Positions 1 to 11,892 of a DNA stretch of 64,000 nt are shown here, one piece after another; positions within the stretch are counted from its first letter, which is position 1; the number at the start of each line of letters is the position of its first letter. The position numbers and the translations under genes were made by a program. The notes beneath the pieces are model-generated. The model did no database searches. It was given only the letters and a program-made list of their open reading frames with translations, and was not told where the DNA came from. The stretch is from Megalobrama amblycephala (lineage: Eukaryota; Chordata; Actinopteri; Cypriniformes; Xenocyprididae), in the NCBI RefSeq assembly GCF_018812025.1, contig NC_063049.1, positions 33,187,447-33,251,446 on the forward strand. Reading direction: 5' to 3'.

Positions 1-976
1 TACATATACATTTACTCTATTTTACTCCAAATACTGAAGGCTTTTAAAGCAAATATAATGAATGTATCTACAGTAGGTTTCAGTGTTTACAGTGATTCTC
101 AATCCCACCAACTGCACATTTTGCACAGGTCCTTTATTTGACACCCAATTCAGTTCATGTCATGTCATGAGTACTTTATTAATGAGCTAATGAGCTCAAT
201 TCATGCACAACAATGGGAAAATACACATTTACTGAACCAGAATGATGCTAAAGCATCAAGACATTTGAACTGTTCTATAAATCATTCGTAAGGCAGTCAA
301 TGAATAAATTCAAAAATGAAATCTTGTCATTGAAAACTGTCCTGTTAATATTGATGACATTAACGGCTGGAAATTTAATACTGTATATGAAAATTAACCA
401 TTATGATAGGGTATATTTCTTTCACTTTAGAAGGGTCACACTCATGCCATGTGACATTATGAGGAACCAGTGACTGACAGAACACAGTCTCAGAGACTAC
501 AACACAATTGCAAAAAGAAATTCCAGATTTCACAAATGATGGAGATGCACACTTACTGTGGATACAAAAGTTCATGAAATATGGGGTCATATCATGTGAT
601 TTCATGACTATCTTCTGTTTTCAATTTCACGAAAGCACGCTAATTCTATAAAATGATTTAAGTTTTAACCTATAAAAAGATAATATTTTTCTATGTGTGG
701 ACACATCTAATGGCTGTTAATATGCCAGACAATTTCTGGAGTATTGTATAATTTAATTACTATTTTATTACAAAAAAAATATTACTTATATTAATATTGT
801 TTTTTTTTAGTATTACTAAATATTTTGTGGAAATACATTATAAAATCAAAACATACAATGTTTGAACTGATTTCATCCCATAAGGTAGTCACAAATTGTG
901 AAACAATGCACTTCACATTATTGTGGTTAAGCAACCTTGGAAAGTTGGCGGTTGGTTTAGCTTATTGGAACATTGG
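1..976. other. Upstream region of acod1, no gene seen
   Basis: AT-rich sequence with no coding exon that I can support; the short open frames here have no recognisable protein signature or splice context. It is the 5' flank of acod1. I could not assign inflammatory transcription-factor sites with confidence. Confidence 0.5.
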
Positions 977-984
977 TATATAAG
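977..984 (+). promoter_or_regulatory. acod1: TATA box of acod1
   Basis: TATATAAG lies about 50 bases upstream of the acod1 start codon at 1032, so transcription would begin near 1005-1012 with a very short 5' leader. A strong TATA box suits a gene that mammals and fish switch on sharply in infection. The motif is seen; its use is inferred. Confidence 0.6.
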
Positions 985-1031
985 GCAAAATTTACCACGC
1001 TGAACTCACAGTAGGTTTCATTCCTCACACT

Positions 1032-2083
1032 ATGATCAGAAAGGTACTAAGGTTCTAATAATTTACTTCATTCAGTTCTGATTTGCAGATAAAATAATGT
1101 TAGATAATTCATCCAGCGTTTATTTTGATGTTTTATCTTTTCTTTCCTCAGGGTGTTACTGAGAGTTTTGGGGCAGCAGTCTCCTGTCTGAGCACATCTC
1201 ATCTGACAGATGAAGTGATTAGGAGGAGTAAGCGAATGATACTGGACACGCTGGGAGTGGGATTGCTTGGAACCAGTACTCCAGTCTTTAACACAGTCCT
1301 TCAGAGCAGCCAAGTAAGGATGATGTTTGAATAGAGGGATATTGTTTAGATGACCTCCTTTTGTGTCTGACTCTTATGCACATTTCTTTGATCATTTATA
1401 AATTAGAAGCAGCAAGCACTGGAAAACAGCAAGGTCTGGGGAAGACCAGGATTATCTGTTCCACCTCAGTATGCTGCCTTTGTTAATGGTGTTGCAGTAG
1501 GTCAATTTAAATACTCGCATTCAGTACTCCGGTAAATACATGTACTTGTGATGAAATCAGTCATTTCTGCATAATCAAGGAAGTCCTGCTAAAGCATGTA
1601 TGTATTCTCTCATATGGGTGCTTGATAATGGGATATGTTCCTGTGCTATTAGGTGCACTCTATGGACTTTGATGACACTTGGCATCCAGCCACTCACCCC
1701 TCTGGTGCTGTGTTGCCGGCTCTCCTAGCGCTGGCTGAAACACTGCCTGCTAAACCCTCTGGCCTGGAGCTGTTGCTGGCTTTCAATGTAGGCATAGAGG
1801 TTCAGGGGAGACTCCTGAGGTTTTCTAAAGAGGCTCACAACATTCCCAGAAGGTAAACATATTTTGTACAATTATGTACTGTTTAAATGAAATGTATGAT
1901 AAAAATAAATCAAATAAATTCTGGACCCCATTTGTACAGCTATAACCGTGTTATTTTGTCTTTCAAATAGAAATAGTAATCATTTTAAATTTGAGTAAAT
2001 GGCTGAAACTTTATGATATGCGGAATATCAAAGTAATTAAGTATTGCATTCAGAGCTGAACGTAGCATGCAAGTGGCAATCTA

Positions 2084-2116
<33 letters not shown>

Positions 2117-2710
2117 GAGACAGAAAAACAACAAAATTGCCAATAATCAAAACATACTGAATTTCAATAGCACTGTATAATAACTCTCATTAATAAATCA
2201 TTAAATATTCTGTAATGCTTAACAGTTAAGTTATGGCGAGACACTGCAGGTGAATAGGGTGAATATATATAATATTCAGAATATATATCATAATTCAGAA
2301 AATACTGTGAAGTCAGAAAAAAAAACAATTCTTTGAAATAAAATGTATATAATCTGGAAAATTATATATGATCAAATCCCTCTGTAAAAACCTTCAGAAT
2401 ATAGATAGGAATAAAACTGTAATGTTTGGTGTATGTACATGCTTCTAAAGTGGAAATATATGGAGAAAAAAAAATGATTTTGAGGAAATGGCCATTAAAA
2501 ATATGTATTGTAATTGAAATCTATAGACACAAATAGATAATGTGCCCCCACCCCAAAAAATGCTTAAAGGTGGATTTTAATTGTTTTCTTACCACTAGTC
2601 TGAAAAACAAACACTTAATTAAAAGCCAAAAAGCCCATAATCTCAAAATTGAAAAAATAGCGTTTTAGCCTGTAGTGTCTTTATATAAATATATATAAAG
2701 GTGTGGACAG

Positions 2711-2777
<67 letters not shown>

Positions 2778-4252
2778 TGCAAATGTACTTATGTTCAAAG
2801 CTGAATTTTCAGCATCATTACTCCAGTCTTCAGTGTCACATAATCCCTCAGAAATCATTCTAATATGCTGATTTGTTGATAACATTTCTTCTTATCAATG
2901 TTGAAAATAGTTGTGCTGCTTAATATTTTTGTGGAAACTATGATTCATTTTTTTCAGAATTTTTCAGAAAGTTCACAAGAACAGCATTTATTTGAAATAG
3001 AAATCTTTTGCAACATTATAATTTATAAATGTCACAAAAAAAGAAAAAAATCTTGCTGACCCCAAACTTGAATAGTTGTGTACATTTCAAATTATTTGAA
3101 CGTACATCAACTAATTATCAATTAGGTATATTTAATGAAATAACACTTTAATGGGCTTTATTCATAAAATGCGAGCAGAACAATATGACAATATGAACAA
3201 TGTGACTGTCCACACCTTTACTGTTTGATAAAGATTTTTTTTATTTATTAGATGGTTATTCTGATTTCTGTGACCCTCTCAGGTTTCACCCACCTGCAGT
3301 CGTTGGGGTCATGGGCAGCGCGGCTGCTTCGGCTAAACTTTTGGGTCTCCCGGCAGCCCAGAGCATAGCAGCTCTAGCGATAGCCTGCTCATCTGCTGGA
3401 GCTCCCATGGCAAACGCTGCTACTCAAACCAAACCTCTTCACATGGGCAATGCTGCCCGCGGGGGTCTGGAGGCCTCCCAGCTCGCTCTCCACGGCCTTG
3501 AGGGTAATACACAGATTCTGGATCTGGAATCAGGATTCGGGGCCTTCTATCCAGATTATGTCCCTCGCCCACTGGCTGAGGTCACCCCTACTTCTCAGTA
3601 CAGATGGGTGTTAGAAGACCAGAACATCGCACAGAAGCGATTTCCCGCACACCTCGGCATGCACTGGGTGGCGGACGCAGCAATAGAAGCAAGGGCGAAG
3701 TTTCTGGATAAATACCCAAATGCAAATCTCAGTCAAATTAAGAAGATCACATTGAGAGTGCCCTCATCCAGATATGTAGACTGCCCTTTTCCGGTTAGCG
3801 AACACCAGGCCAGACACTCCTTCCAGTTCAACTGCTGTACAGCACTGCTTGATGGTCAGGTCACGGTTGAATCCTTCAGCAAAAGCCAGATGAACAGGAG
3901 TGCCCTAAAAGAGATGCTTCTGAAAGTAGAGTTGGAAAACCCACAAGACAATCATTCAAGCTTTGAAAAGATGTATTGCGAAATTGCTGTGGAGACAACA
4001 CGGGGGGAAATGTTCACAGCACGCTGCAACACTTTTTACGGTCACTGGAGGAAACCACTGAGTCATGAGGATCTGGTGAAGAAGTTCAAGGCTAATGCTT
4101 CGACTGTGCTGACCGCTGATGTCATGGAGGGTATTATTTACACTGTAGACCGTCTGGACACAAACCAAGACTGCTCAATGCTTTGGTCATACATGCACTT
4201 TAATAAGCACAGGATGCACAGAGATGAGCGCCGCTTCTCAGCTTTGGCTTGA
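1032..4252 (+). CDS. acod1: Cis-aconitate decarboxylase (immunoresponsive gene 1), 5 coding exons
   Basis: Exons 1032-1043, 1152-1313, 1407-1496, 1653-1852 and 3283-4252 join in frame to 477 codons plus stop (mammalian ACOD1 is about 480). The protein belongs to the MmgE/PrpD family and decarboxylates cis-aconitate to itaconate in mitochondria of activated myeloid cells. Family active-site residues are present: Asp93 and His103 in MDFDDTW...ATHP, His157 (mammalian 159), Lys205 in TQTKPLH (mammalian 207) and a Tyr near 319. Exon 1 encodes only MIRK before its donor. The mammalian N-terminus has the same length, so this start is right. The last exon holds two thirds of the protein. Intron 4 (1853-3282) carries CT/AT microsatellites and an old repeat. 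All splice sites are GT-AG. Whether this is the only acod1-type gene of the fish cannot be told from the window. Confidence 0.93.
2081..2116. repeat. (CT)n(AT)n microsatellite
   Basis: Compound dinucleotide run in acod1 intron 4. Confidence 0.85.
2712..2773. repeat. (AT)n(AG)n microsatellite
   Basis: Compound dinucleotide run in acod1 intron 4, directly before an interspersed repeat. Confidence 0.9.
2775..3090. mobile_element. Fragment of the 'GTTCAAAAGTTTGGGGTCAG' repeat family
   Basis: The internal block (TTCAGCATCATTACTCCAGT, TTCTAATATGCTGATTTG) and the terminus (TGACCCCAAACTT...AGTTGTGTACA) match copies at 4925, 5830, 25905, 28487, 50700 and 55918 in this window. Only one arm is kept here. 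It is a short, probably non-autonomous cyprinid element; I do not assign a superfamily. Confidence 0.75.
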
Positions 4253-4924
4253 ATTATTGTGTAATGTCACTTGCGTTATTCAGGCTTATAGAAAGTATAA
4301 AAGACCTGCCTTATTCAAACCCGTCATGACTTTCCATATTCTCACTTTGGTGGATTTGTCACCAGTTCTGAAGTAGTTGTAGCAAACTTTTGATGGCAAA
4401 TAAGATAAATGTGTAAATTCTGAGAAGGTAAAAGTTAAAAGCATGAAAAGCACTGTACTATTTTGATTGAAATATGGCATTTTGTATTCTAACTAAATAG
4501 TTACAAGTTATTTACTCACAAAAATACATTTTTACTTTCATTTAGACATTAGCAAGTGTTCATTTTGGACCTTTTCTATATCTTATATATGTATTTTGAG
4601 TGTACTGTGGCTAGCCTATTTCTGCAATGTCAGATTTTTTTTTAAAATACACAGCATTAAGTAACAGTGCTCTTTCATCAGATAGTTTTTACCAGAGGGC
4701 AGAAAGTTCCTTCCACTTGTCAAAATGAAAGTGAAGAGAGAAATTAATACAGCTTTGTTCATTTTAAGGTTTCACATCATTTTCATCTTTGGATTTTACA
4801 CCACCATGTTTTCTGTTCTGTATTTTGCTGAAATTACCTGTTGTACTGTATCTTTGTTTATGTAATAGCCACACAAAGTTTGGTAGTGGTAAGATTGTTT
4901 TTTAAATGTTTTTGAAAGATTTTA

Positions 4925-5170
4925 ATATACTTTTTAAAATTCAGATATCATTCTAATATGCTGATTTGCTGCTCAAGAAACATTTCTTATGATCTGTGTT
5001 GACAAAGGTAGTGCTGCTTGTTATTTTTGTGGAAACCGTAATACATTTTTCGGGATTCTTTCATGAATAAAGATTTCTAAAGAAAGACAGTTTGATTCTC
5101 ATTTTTCAATTTAATGCATCGTTGCTGCATAAAACTATGAATTTCCAAACTTGTGAACGGCAGTATGACT
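4925..5170. mobile_element. Partial copy of the 'GTTCAAAAGTTTGGGGTCAG' repeat, overlapping the acod1 3' end
   Basis: It shares the ATCATTCTAATATGCTGATT block and the CAAACTTGTGAACGGCAGTA terminus with the other copies. It contains AATAAA at 5066-5071, so it may supply the acod1 polyadenylation signal. Confidence 0.65.
5066..5071 (+). terminator. acod1: Possible polyadenylation signal of acod1
   Basis: AATAAA about 0.8 kb after the stop codon, inside an interspersed repeat. Choice among the AT-rich hexamers of this region is uncertain. Confidence 0.35.
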
Positions 5171-5311
5171 TTGTGTAATTTTAGAAAATGGAGACGAATT
5201 AAAGTTAGAAAAACATCAGCTTAAGTAGATGTTCAGATGCCATCATAAAAGATTTCTCTGATCAATAAAATAAGTCTTGGACTCATTATTCATCTGTAAC
5301 AAAGTCTAAAC

Positions 5312-5317
5312 TTTATT
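5312..5317 (-). terminator. Polyadenylation signal of the ES1-family gene
   Basis: AATAAA on the minus strand, 95 bases beyond the stop codon at 5412. Position and spacing fit a short 3' UTR converging on acod1. Confidence 0.6.
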
Positions 5318-5411
5318 AATGAGACAATTATATACTTATACATGTCTATTCAGACACTTGTATGTGGAATCGTTATATACAAACATTAGAAAGACAATGT
5401 TTTGCAAGAAT

Positions 5412-8400
5412 TCAGGCAAGTTTCAGCACCTCCTGTACCATCACTCCAATTCCATCAAATATTTCATGTAGTGGTGCTTTGCACATGAAAGCACTGGTGG
5501 TGACAATCTTATTTTTCTCATCAACATGAGCCTCATTCACATGTTTACAGATGTGCTTGCAGCCAAGCTGAGAAATAGCTTCTGCCGTGTCTGGAACATC
5601 TGGATACCTGAAAGCCAAAGATTCAGACAGTATGCCTCAGTCCTGTCTTTTTATACCAATATCAACATTTTCGTCAACGATGTGGCAAACAGTAAAAGAC
5701 AATTTTATATAAAAATACATGGCTTGGTATAAACAGAACTCTGCCTTTTCTGTGATTTCCGTGTTCCGTTTCTTTGCCGTTCCATCACATTTGCATCATA
5801 TTTTGCTAAATGGGGACAAAGTATTGATGATACACTACAATTCAAAAGTTTGGGGTCAGTAAGATTTTTGAAATGTTTTGAAAGCAGTCTCTTATACTAA
5901 AATAACTTGTATATAACAATAATCTATGTATGTAATAATTTCTTGTTATTATGAATGTTGAAAACAGTTGATACCATGATACATTTTTTGTCAGAATAAT
6001 TTGATGAATAAAAAGTTCAAAATAAGGTTATTAAAAAAAACTTATTTTTAACTTGATATACTAAAATAAACTGAAATAAAAATGAATAAAAACTATATAG
6101 ACATTAAATAATAATAAACGATAAAAACACAACAAAATTGCTAATTTACTAAAATTATAAAATAAAAACTCAAATTAAAAATATTAAAACTACAAAAGTA
6201 TATCAATGATAGTAAAACAGCACTGGTTAAAAAGAACAGCCTTTATTTGAAATAGAAATATTTTATTTTTTAAAACATTATAAATGTAATCAACGTAATG
6301 CATCCTTGCTAAATAAAAGTATTAATTTTCTTAAAAAAAATAAAATTAAAAAAAAATCTTTCTGACCTCAAATATTAGAACAGTAGTGTATATGCAAACT
6401 GAAGCCATAACTGGGTATTGGCTGCAGTATGCACAAGTTTGCAGAGTTAGGTTGCTAAACCGAAGTTTTAAATTTCTCAAAAATATTGCAAGTCACATCA
6501 TTTCAACTCAAATAATTTTTTACCTATCATCTTTGTCATGGCCAACAGTAACTTCACAGCCAGGGAAAACCTTCGCTGCCAGCACAGGTGAGATGCAGCA
6601 TAAGCCAATGGGCTTCTTCTCAGCATGGAAGGCCTGCAGCACAGTTTTAACCTGCTCATCGACCGAGCAGTCTTTGCCCTGGACAGCCCAGCTACACAGG
6701 TTCTTGGCTGCTCCAAAGCCACCTGCAAAATAGTTTTAAAATAATGAAAATGAAATGCTGAGCTGAAGAGTGTGTGGAAACTCTTCCAGAAGTAGCCTCA
6801 ATAAGGGCAGTGCGCTAACCTGGGAAGATGATGGCATCCAGATCCTTTACATCGAGTTGCGAGAGGTCTTGGATATCACCCCGGGCAAGTCTGGCACTCT
6901 CCACAAGCACATTTCTCTTTTCCTCTGTTGGAGAGCCTTTCAAGTGATCGACAACATGCATCTGATCAGTGTTGGGTGCAAATATCTTGACCTGTGGGAA
7001 GGTTAATCCTGTTACCAAAGTCAACGTGAAAGAACAATGCTTTAAAAAAAAAAAGGCCTCTGGTCTCCTTCCCAACATGCTTTTTTTGTTGTTGTTAACC
7101 TTTGAGGCTTGCCATAAAACGGCTATGGTTCTACTTTTTTGTTTCAAAACAGTATTTAAATGTTTCAAACAGCCCTTCAAATTTTTGTATTTGCAGTGAT
7201 GATCTTCACCGCACCAAATACTTAAAGGGTTAGTTCACCCAAAAATGAAAATAATGTCATTTATTACTCACCCTCATGTCGTTCTACACCTGTAAGACCT
7301 TCGTTCATCTTCGGAACACAAATTAAAATATTGTTGATGAAATCAGATGGCTTAGTGAGGCTCTCAAACTCTCAAGATCCATAAAGTTACTCAAAATATA
7401 TTTAAATCAGTTCATGTGAGTACAGTGGTTCAATCTTAATATTATAAAGCGACAAGAATACTTTTTATGCGCCATGCAATATCTAGTGATGGGCCGATTT
7501 CAAAACTGCTCCCTTTATGAATCTTTTGTTTCGAATCAGTGATAGGATCTCCTATCAAACGGCTAAACTGCTGAAATCACGTGACTTTGGCGCTCCGATT
7601 CACTGATTCGATTCGTCAAGCTCTGAAGCAGTGTTTTGAAATTGGCCCATATAGATATTTGCACAAAAAGTATTCTTGTCACTTTATAATATTAAGATAG
7701 AACCACTGAACTCACATGAACATTTTCAAATATGTTTTTAGTACCTTAATGGACCTTGAAAGTTTGAATGGCATTGCTGTCTATGGAGGCCTCACTGAGC
7801 CATCGGATTTCATCAACAATATCTTAATTTGAGTTCCGAAGACAAACAAAGGTCTTACGGGTGTAGAACGACATGAGGGTGAGTAATAAATGACATTTTC
7901 AAACTTAAAGGTGCCCTAGAACGTTCTTTCACAAGATGTAATATAAGTCTAAGGTGTCCCCTGAATACCCCATAGATTTTTTTTTAATTAATTTCTTTAA
8001 CTGCATCATTTGGGGCATCATTAACTATGCACCAATTCAGGCTGCGGCCCCTTTAAATCTTGCGCTCCCTGCCCCCCCGAGCTCTCGACTATAATACAGT
8101 GCATAAACAAAGTTCACACAGCTAATATAACCCTCAAATGGATCTTTACAAAATGTTCGTCATGCATGCTGCATGCATGCTTCGGATCATGTGAGTATAG
8201 TATTTATTTGGATGTTTACATTTGATTCTGAATGAGTTTGAGGCTATGCTCCGTGGCTAAAGCTAACATTACACACTGTTTTTTTCTTTTTTTTCTCTTT
8301 TTTTTTTTCTTTTATTTGAACATGTAAATAAAATAAAAATATATATATACAGACATGCATACATATATAAAATTAAATTAAAATAGCAGCTGAATTTAAC

Positions 8401-10972
8401 TCATATACTTCTCAGCACAATCTTCCAAAATTATTATAGAAATTCCCATGTTCAAAAAGGAGTAGGAAGAAGTTCATAAACTTTTCAAGTCCTACCCCAT
8501 TTCTCTATTTTTATCCTTTTGTTAAATACAAAACAATTTGATGCTTCTCTTATACATACATCTTTACATACACCATATATCTACCTACCTTATATTCACA
8601 TAAACCCATGCATTCACATAGATACAGATGCATACATACATGCCTACACACACATTCCCTTTTTTTTCTTTTTTTTTTTTCCATCTATCTATAGCAAATC
8701 AAGTAATAACACCTCCATACTAGACTTAACATATAAACCAATGAACCTGTATACACTACTATCACCTCGAGTCCTTTTCATATTCATTTAATATATTCAG
8801 TTTAAATAATCTTTTAAAGTTACTCATTGTTGTACATGATTTTATCTCTTCACTGCAGCTGTTCCATACAGTAACTCCTTTGGTTGTGATGCAGTGATAT
8901 TTAGAATTTGTTCTTATAAATTTCTTTTTAAATACAAATGTTCCTCTTAAGTGATGTTTGCTCTCTCTCATTTGAAACAACCCTTGAATACTATTCGATA
9001 GCTGTTGATTATTTATTTTATACATAATTTGTGCAGTTTTAAAATCAACAATATCTCTGAATTTTAGTGCTTTTAATTTAATAAACAGTGGAGTAGTTGG
9101 TGCTCTATAGGTGGTTTTATTTACAATTCTTAAGGCTCTCTTTTGAAGGATAAATATTGATTCAGTATTAGTTTTGTAAGTGTTTCCCCATACCTCCAAA
9201 CAGTAAGTGATGTATGGAAGTATGAAGGAACAATACAACATGTACAATGTTTGTTGATTTAATAGGTAATTGATTTTATACAATATAGCAATTGATTTGG
9301 ATATTTTAGCCTTGATATAATGTATATGTGGCTTCCAACATAATTTTTCATCAATTATTACTCCCAAAAATTTAAATTCTTTTACTCTTTCTATTTCAAT
9401 ATCATTTATCATAAGCTAACCCTAACCCTAACCCTGTTGGAGAGATTTATAAAGAATGAAGTTGTGTTTATGAATTATACAGACTGCAAGTGTTTAAAAA
9501 TGAAAATAGCGACGGCTCTCTTGTCTCTGTGAATACAGTAAAAAACGATGGTAAGTTTAACCACATTTAACAGTACATTAGCAACATGCTAACGAAACAT
9601 TTAGAAAGACAATTTACAAATATCACTAAAAATATCATGTTATCATGGATCATGTAAGTTATTATTGCTCCATCTGCCATTTTTTGCTGTTGTCTTTGCT
9701 TGCTTACCTAGTCTGATGATTCAGCTGTGCAGCTCCAGACGTTAATACTGGCTGCCCTTGTCTAATGCATTGAACATGGGCTGGCATATGCAAATATTGG
9801 GGGCGTACATATTAATGATCCCGACTGTTACGTAACAGTCGGTTTTATGTTGAGATTCGCCTGTTCTTCGGAGGTCTTTTAAACAAATGAGATTTATATA
9901 AGAAGGAGGAAACAATGGTGTTTGAGACTCACTGTATGTAATTTCCATGTACTGAACTCTTGTTATTCAACTATGCCAAAGAAAATTCAATTTTTGATTC
10001 TAGGGCACCTTTAAAAAATTTTACGTTAAAACATGCCCTAGATATTGACTGAAAATGCTCTGACTCTTTATTTTTCAGTAACACTTTACAATAAGGTTCC
10101 AATAGCTAACATTGGTTAATTCATTATTTAAAATAATCAAAAAATACTTCTAAAGCATTTATTAATATTAGTTAGTTAAGTTCAACATTTACTAATATAT
10201 TACTAAAATCAAAAGCTGTAATGGTATTATTTAATGTACCTGAGCTAACATGAACAATGATCAGTTGTATTTTTTAACTAACGATAACAAAGAATAATTT
10301 CTGTAACAAATGTAGCTATTGCTCATTGTTAATGTTAGTTAGTGCAATAAATAACTAACTAAAGAGACCTTATTGTAAAGTGTTATTGTTCTTTATAATA
10401 ATTCTTTTGTACTTTACTCTGTTTGAAACATTTGTTTACTTTATACATTTTTGTGTATTGTTTTATTGAATTTAAATGTTCAGAGTTCTTTTTGTTATAA
10501 GAAAAAGTTACTAAACCTGTTATAGGATGATAACCTGTCACTTTGCAACTTATTTCAATATCATAATACCGTACACCGTCATAAAAGCTTGTTATGAAAA
10601 TTTCATACCGTCACATGCTACCACCACCAATAACATTGCACGAAAAAAGACAGCTTGTCTATTCACATCCATTTTTATGGTTGTGCACTTTTCCGTGTTT
10701 AAGTAGCCTAAGTGTCGTGATCTAATATAAATAGCACCAACTTGACTAGTCGTGCTCTAGATGGGTTAACTATTTATTGCATTGCTACTGTATTATGTTC
10801 TGTTTTGAATGTCTATGCAGAGGAGAACATTAGTGCTGATAGTCGAAGGTTCGCATAAACTTACAGTAGCTTGCTGGCGGCTCAAATGAACCAGAACAGC
10901 AGACGCCTCGTGGATTTCACTTCCATCAAACACACCGCAGCCTGCCAACACTACAGCAACACGCTTTCCCAT
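5412..10972 (-). CDS. gatd3l: ES1/GATD3-family protein (DJ-1/PfpI-like glutamine amidotransferase fold), 4 exons
   Basis: Minus-strand exons 10972-10865, 6991-6820, 6722-6524 and 5607-5412 join in frame to 224 codons plus stop. The protein opens with [20 protein letters not shown], then has the family signatures [33 protein letters not shown] and [17 protein letters not shown], and ends in a C-terminal [18 protein letters not shown] block. ES1 proteins were first described in zebrafish; GATD3 is the mitochondrial mammalian member and bacterial ElbB is related. The catalytic activity of the vertebrate proteins is unsettled. The ATG at 10972 follows an in-frame TGA, and the product lacks the N-terminal targeting extension of mammalian GATD3, so it may be the cytosolic paralog; the symbol carries that uncertainty. 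Intron 1 (3.9 kb) is filled with transposons. The gene diverges from mrpl30. Confidence 0.88.
5830..6397. mobile_element. Near-complete copy of the 'GTTCAAAAGTTTGGGGTCAG' repeat
   Basis: It runs from ACTACAATTCAAAAGTTTGG on the left to an inverted CTGACCTCAAATATTAGAAC end on the right. The inside is very A/T-rich. It lies in intron 3 of the ES1-family gene. Confidence 0.75.
7226..7900. mobile_element. TTAA-type foldback element, AGGGTTAGTTCACCC family
   Basis: The left end is TTAA (7222-7225) followed by AGGGTTAGTTCACCCAAAA. The arms are inverted copies of each other: CACCCTCATGTCGTTCTACA near 7270 against its complement near 7865. The last bases of the right terminus are missing, and the next element begins at TTAA 7905-7908. 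It is non-coding and lies in ES1-family intron 1. Confidence 0.8.
8281..9433 (-). mobile_element. 5'-truncated non-LTR retrotransposon with reverse-transcriptase C-terminus
   Basis: A 216-codon open frame (9412-8762, minus) carries the RT thumb and C-terminal region of Jockey/CR1/I-type LINEs: [16 protein letters not shown], then [17 protein letters not shown] and [10 protein letters not shown]. The 3' end is A-rich (the T-rich tract at 8281-8318 on the plus strand). The element is flanked by CTGTT at 8276-8280 and 9434-9438, and the empty site is seen in the sister element at 53662-54629. The frame has no stop over 650 bp, so the insertion is fairly young. The catalytic RT motifs lie upstream of the truncation and are absent. 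Confidence 0.85.
9416..9435 (-). repeat. Short interstitial telomeric repeat (TTAGGG)n at LINE 5' junction
   Basis: Reads CTAACCCTAACCCTAACCCT on the plus strand, three and a third telomeric units, exactly between the truncated LINE and the target DNA. Confidence 0.9.
10080..10386. mobile_element. TIR element, ACACTTTACAATAAGGT family
   Basis: Begins ACACTTTACAATAAGGTTCC and ends ACCTTATTGTAAAGTGTT. The inside is low-complexity with GTTAGTTA-like words. Related pieces lie at 22405-22650 and 19095-19425. No coding capacity. Confidence 0.8.
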
Positions 10973-11892
10973 GTCTCTAAACGAAACGAAGTCACTAATT
11001 CAGTGAAGATGGCAGTGAACTTGAAAGGTTACGAACTCCTGGTGTTCGTGAATAAAGAGTGCGGTGTTACAGCGCCTCTACCCACTGCGAAAGAGACTAG
11101 CGATTTTCAATTCGTAAATCGTTCTTCTGAGTCGGATCTTTTTAATGAATCGGTTTGAACAATCTGAACCATTCGTTCTGAGTAAACAGCTCACTGAGCT
11201 GAACTGAGTAACGTATTTTTCTTTATTTCCTTTCTTTCTTTTTTGTGTTAATTTAGGCAAAACTTGTTCTGCGAAAATATTAAAATTTATTATTGTTAAA
11301 TGAAATTTTAATTTGGCTATAATTACTTGTTTAAATGAATATTTTTATGAGCTGAATCATTCAGCAAACTGGAACACATGAAATTACAACAAACACCTTA
11401 AATGTAACGTTTAAAAAATTAATAAACGACAATTTGTGCTTATGGGTTTATTGGAAAGCTTTGAGAAAGAAATATGTAACAGAGAATCGATGAATGCTTT
11501 TTAACTGGCTCTTTAAAATGAACTGTTCTAAAGAACCGATTACTGGAAATGAATTAGACTTCGAATCACTACAAGCGAACGGACTAGGCATCGGGGAACT
11601 TTTATTTTGATTTTTTTTTTTTTTTTAACTAAAGAGTTGTTTCCGTTTCCGGTCAATTCAGTTTGACATACATGCATGAAATATAGCATAGTTAGTTGTT
11701 ATGGTAGGTTTATCCATTAATATATCGAGGGTGTTTGAGTAAATAACATTAAATTCCTTATTGCGATCGCGGTTATTATATTGTCCACTTACTGAGTGCT
11801 ATAAGTTACTGGGCATGAATAATTAATTCTAGCTAGCTTGCTAGCTAATAACCTTTCTAGGTACCAGTCTCAACACCAGTCAGTCATTGAAA
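10973..11892. promoter_or_regulatory. Divergent promoter region, ES1-family gene / mrpl30
   Basis: 920 bp between two start codons facing away from each other. On the mrpl30 side TTTCCGTTTCCGG at 11639-11651 contains an ETS-type TTCCGG core, common in promoters of nuclear-encoded mitochondrial ribosomal genes. No TATA box was recognised. The sites are seen; their use is inferred. Confidence 0.45.

Larger units (their letters stand above)
7909..10011. mobile_element. TTAA-type TIR element (AGGTGCCCTAGA termini), split by a LINE
   Basis: TTAA 7905-7908, then AGGTGCCCTAGA; the right end is TCTAGGGCACCT followed by TTAA 10012-10015. Without the 1153-bp LINE (8281-9433) it matches the element at 53662-54629, including a short exon-like stretch starting ATGGATCTTTACAAA. 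TTAA target duplication and AGG termini point to a Kolobok- or piggyBac-type mover; no transposase is present. Confidence 0.85.

Noticed and set aside
375..605. 76-codon minus-strand frame upstream of acod1
   Set aside because: No signature, AT-rich, no splice or promoter evidence.
2643..2885. 80-codon frame with repeated Ser-Leu and Tyr-Ile
   Set aside because: Translation of a (CT)n/(AT)n microsatellite.
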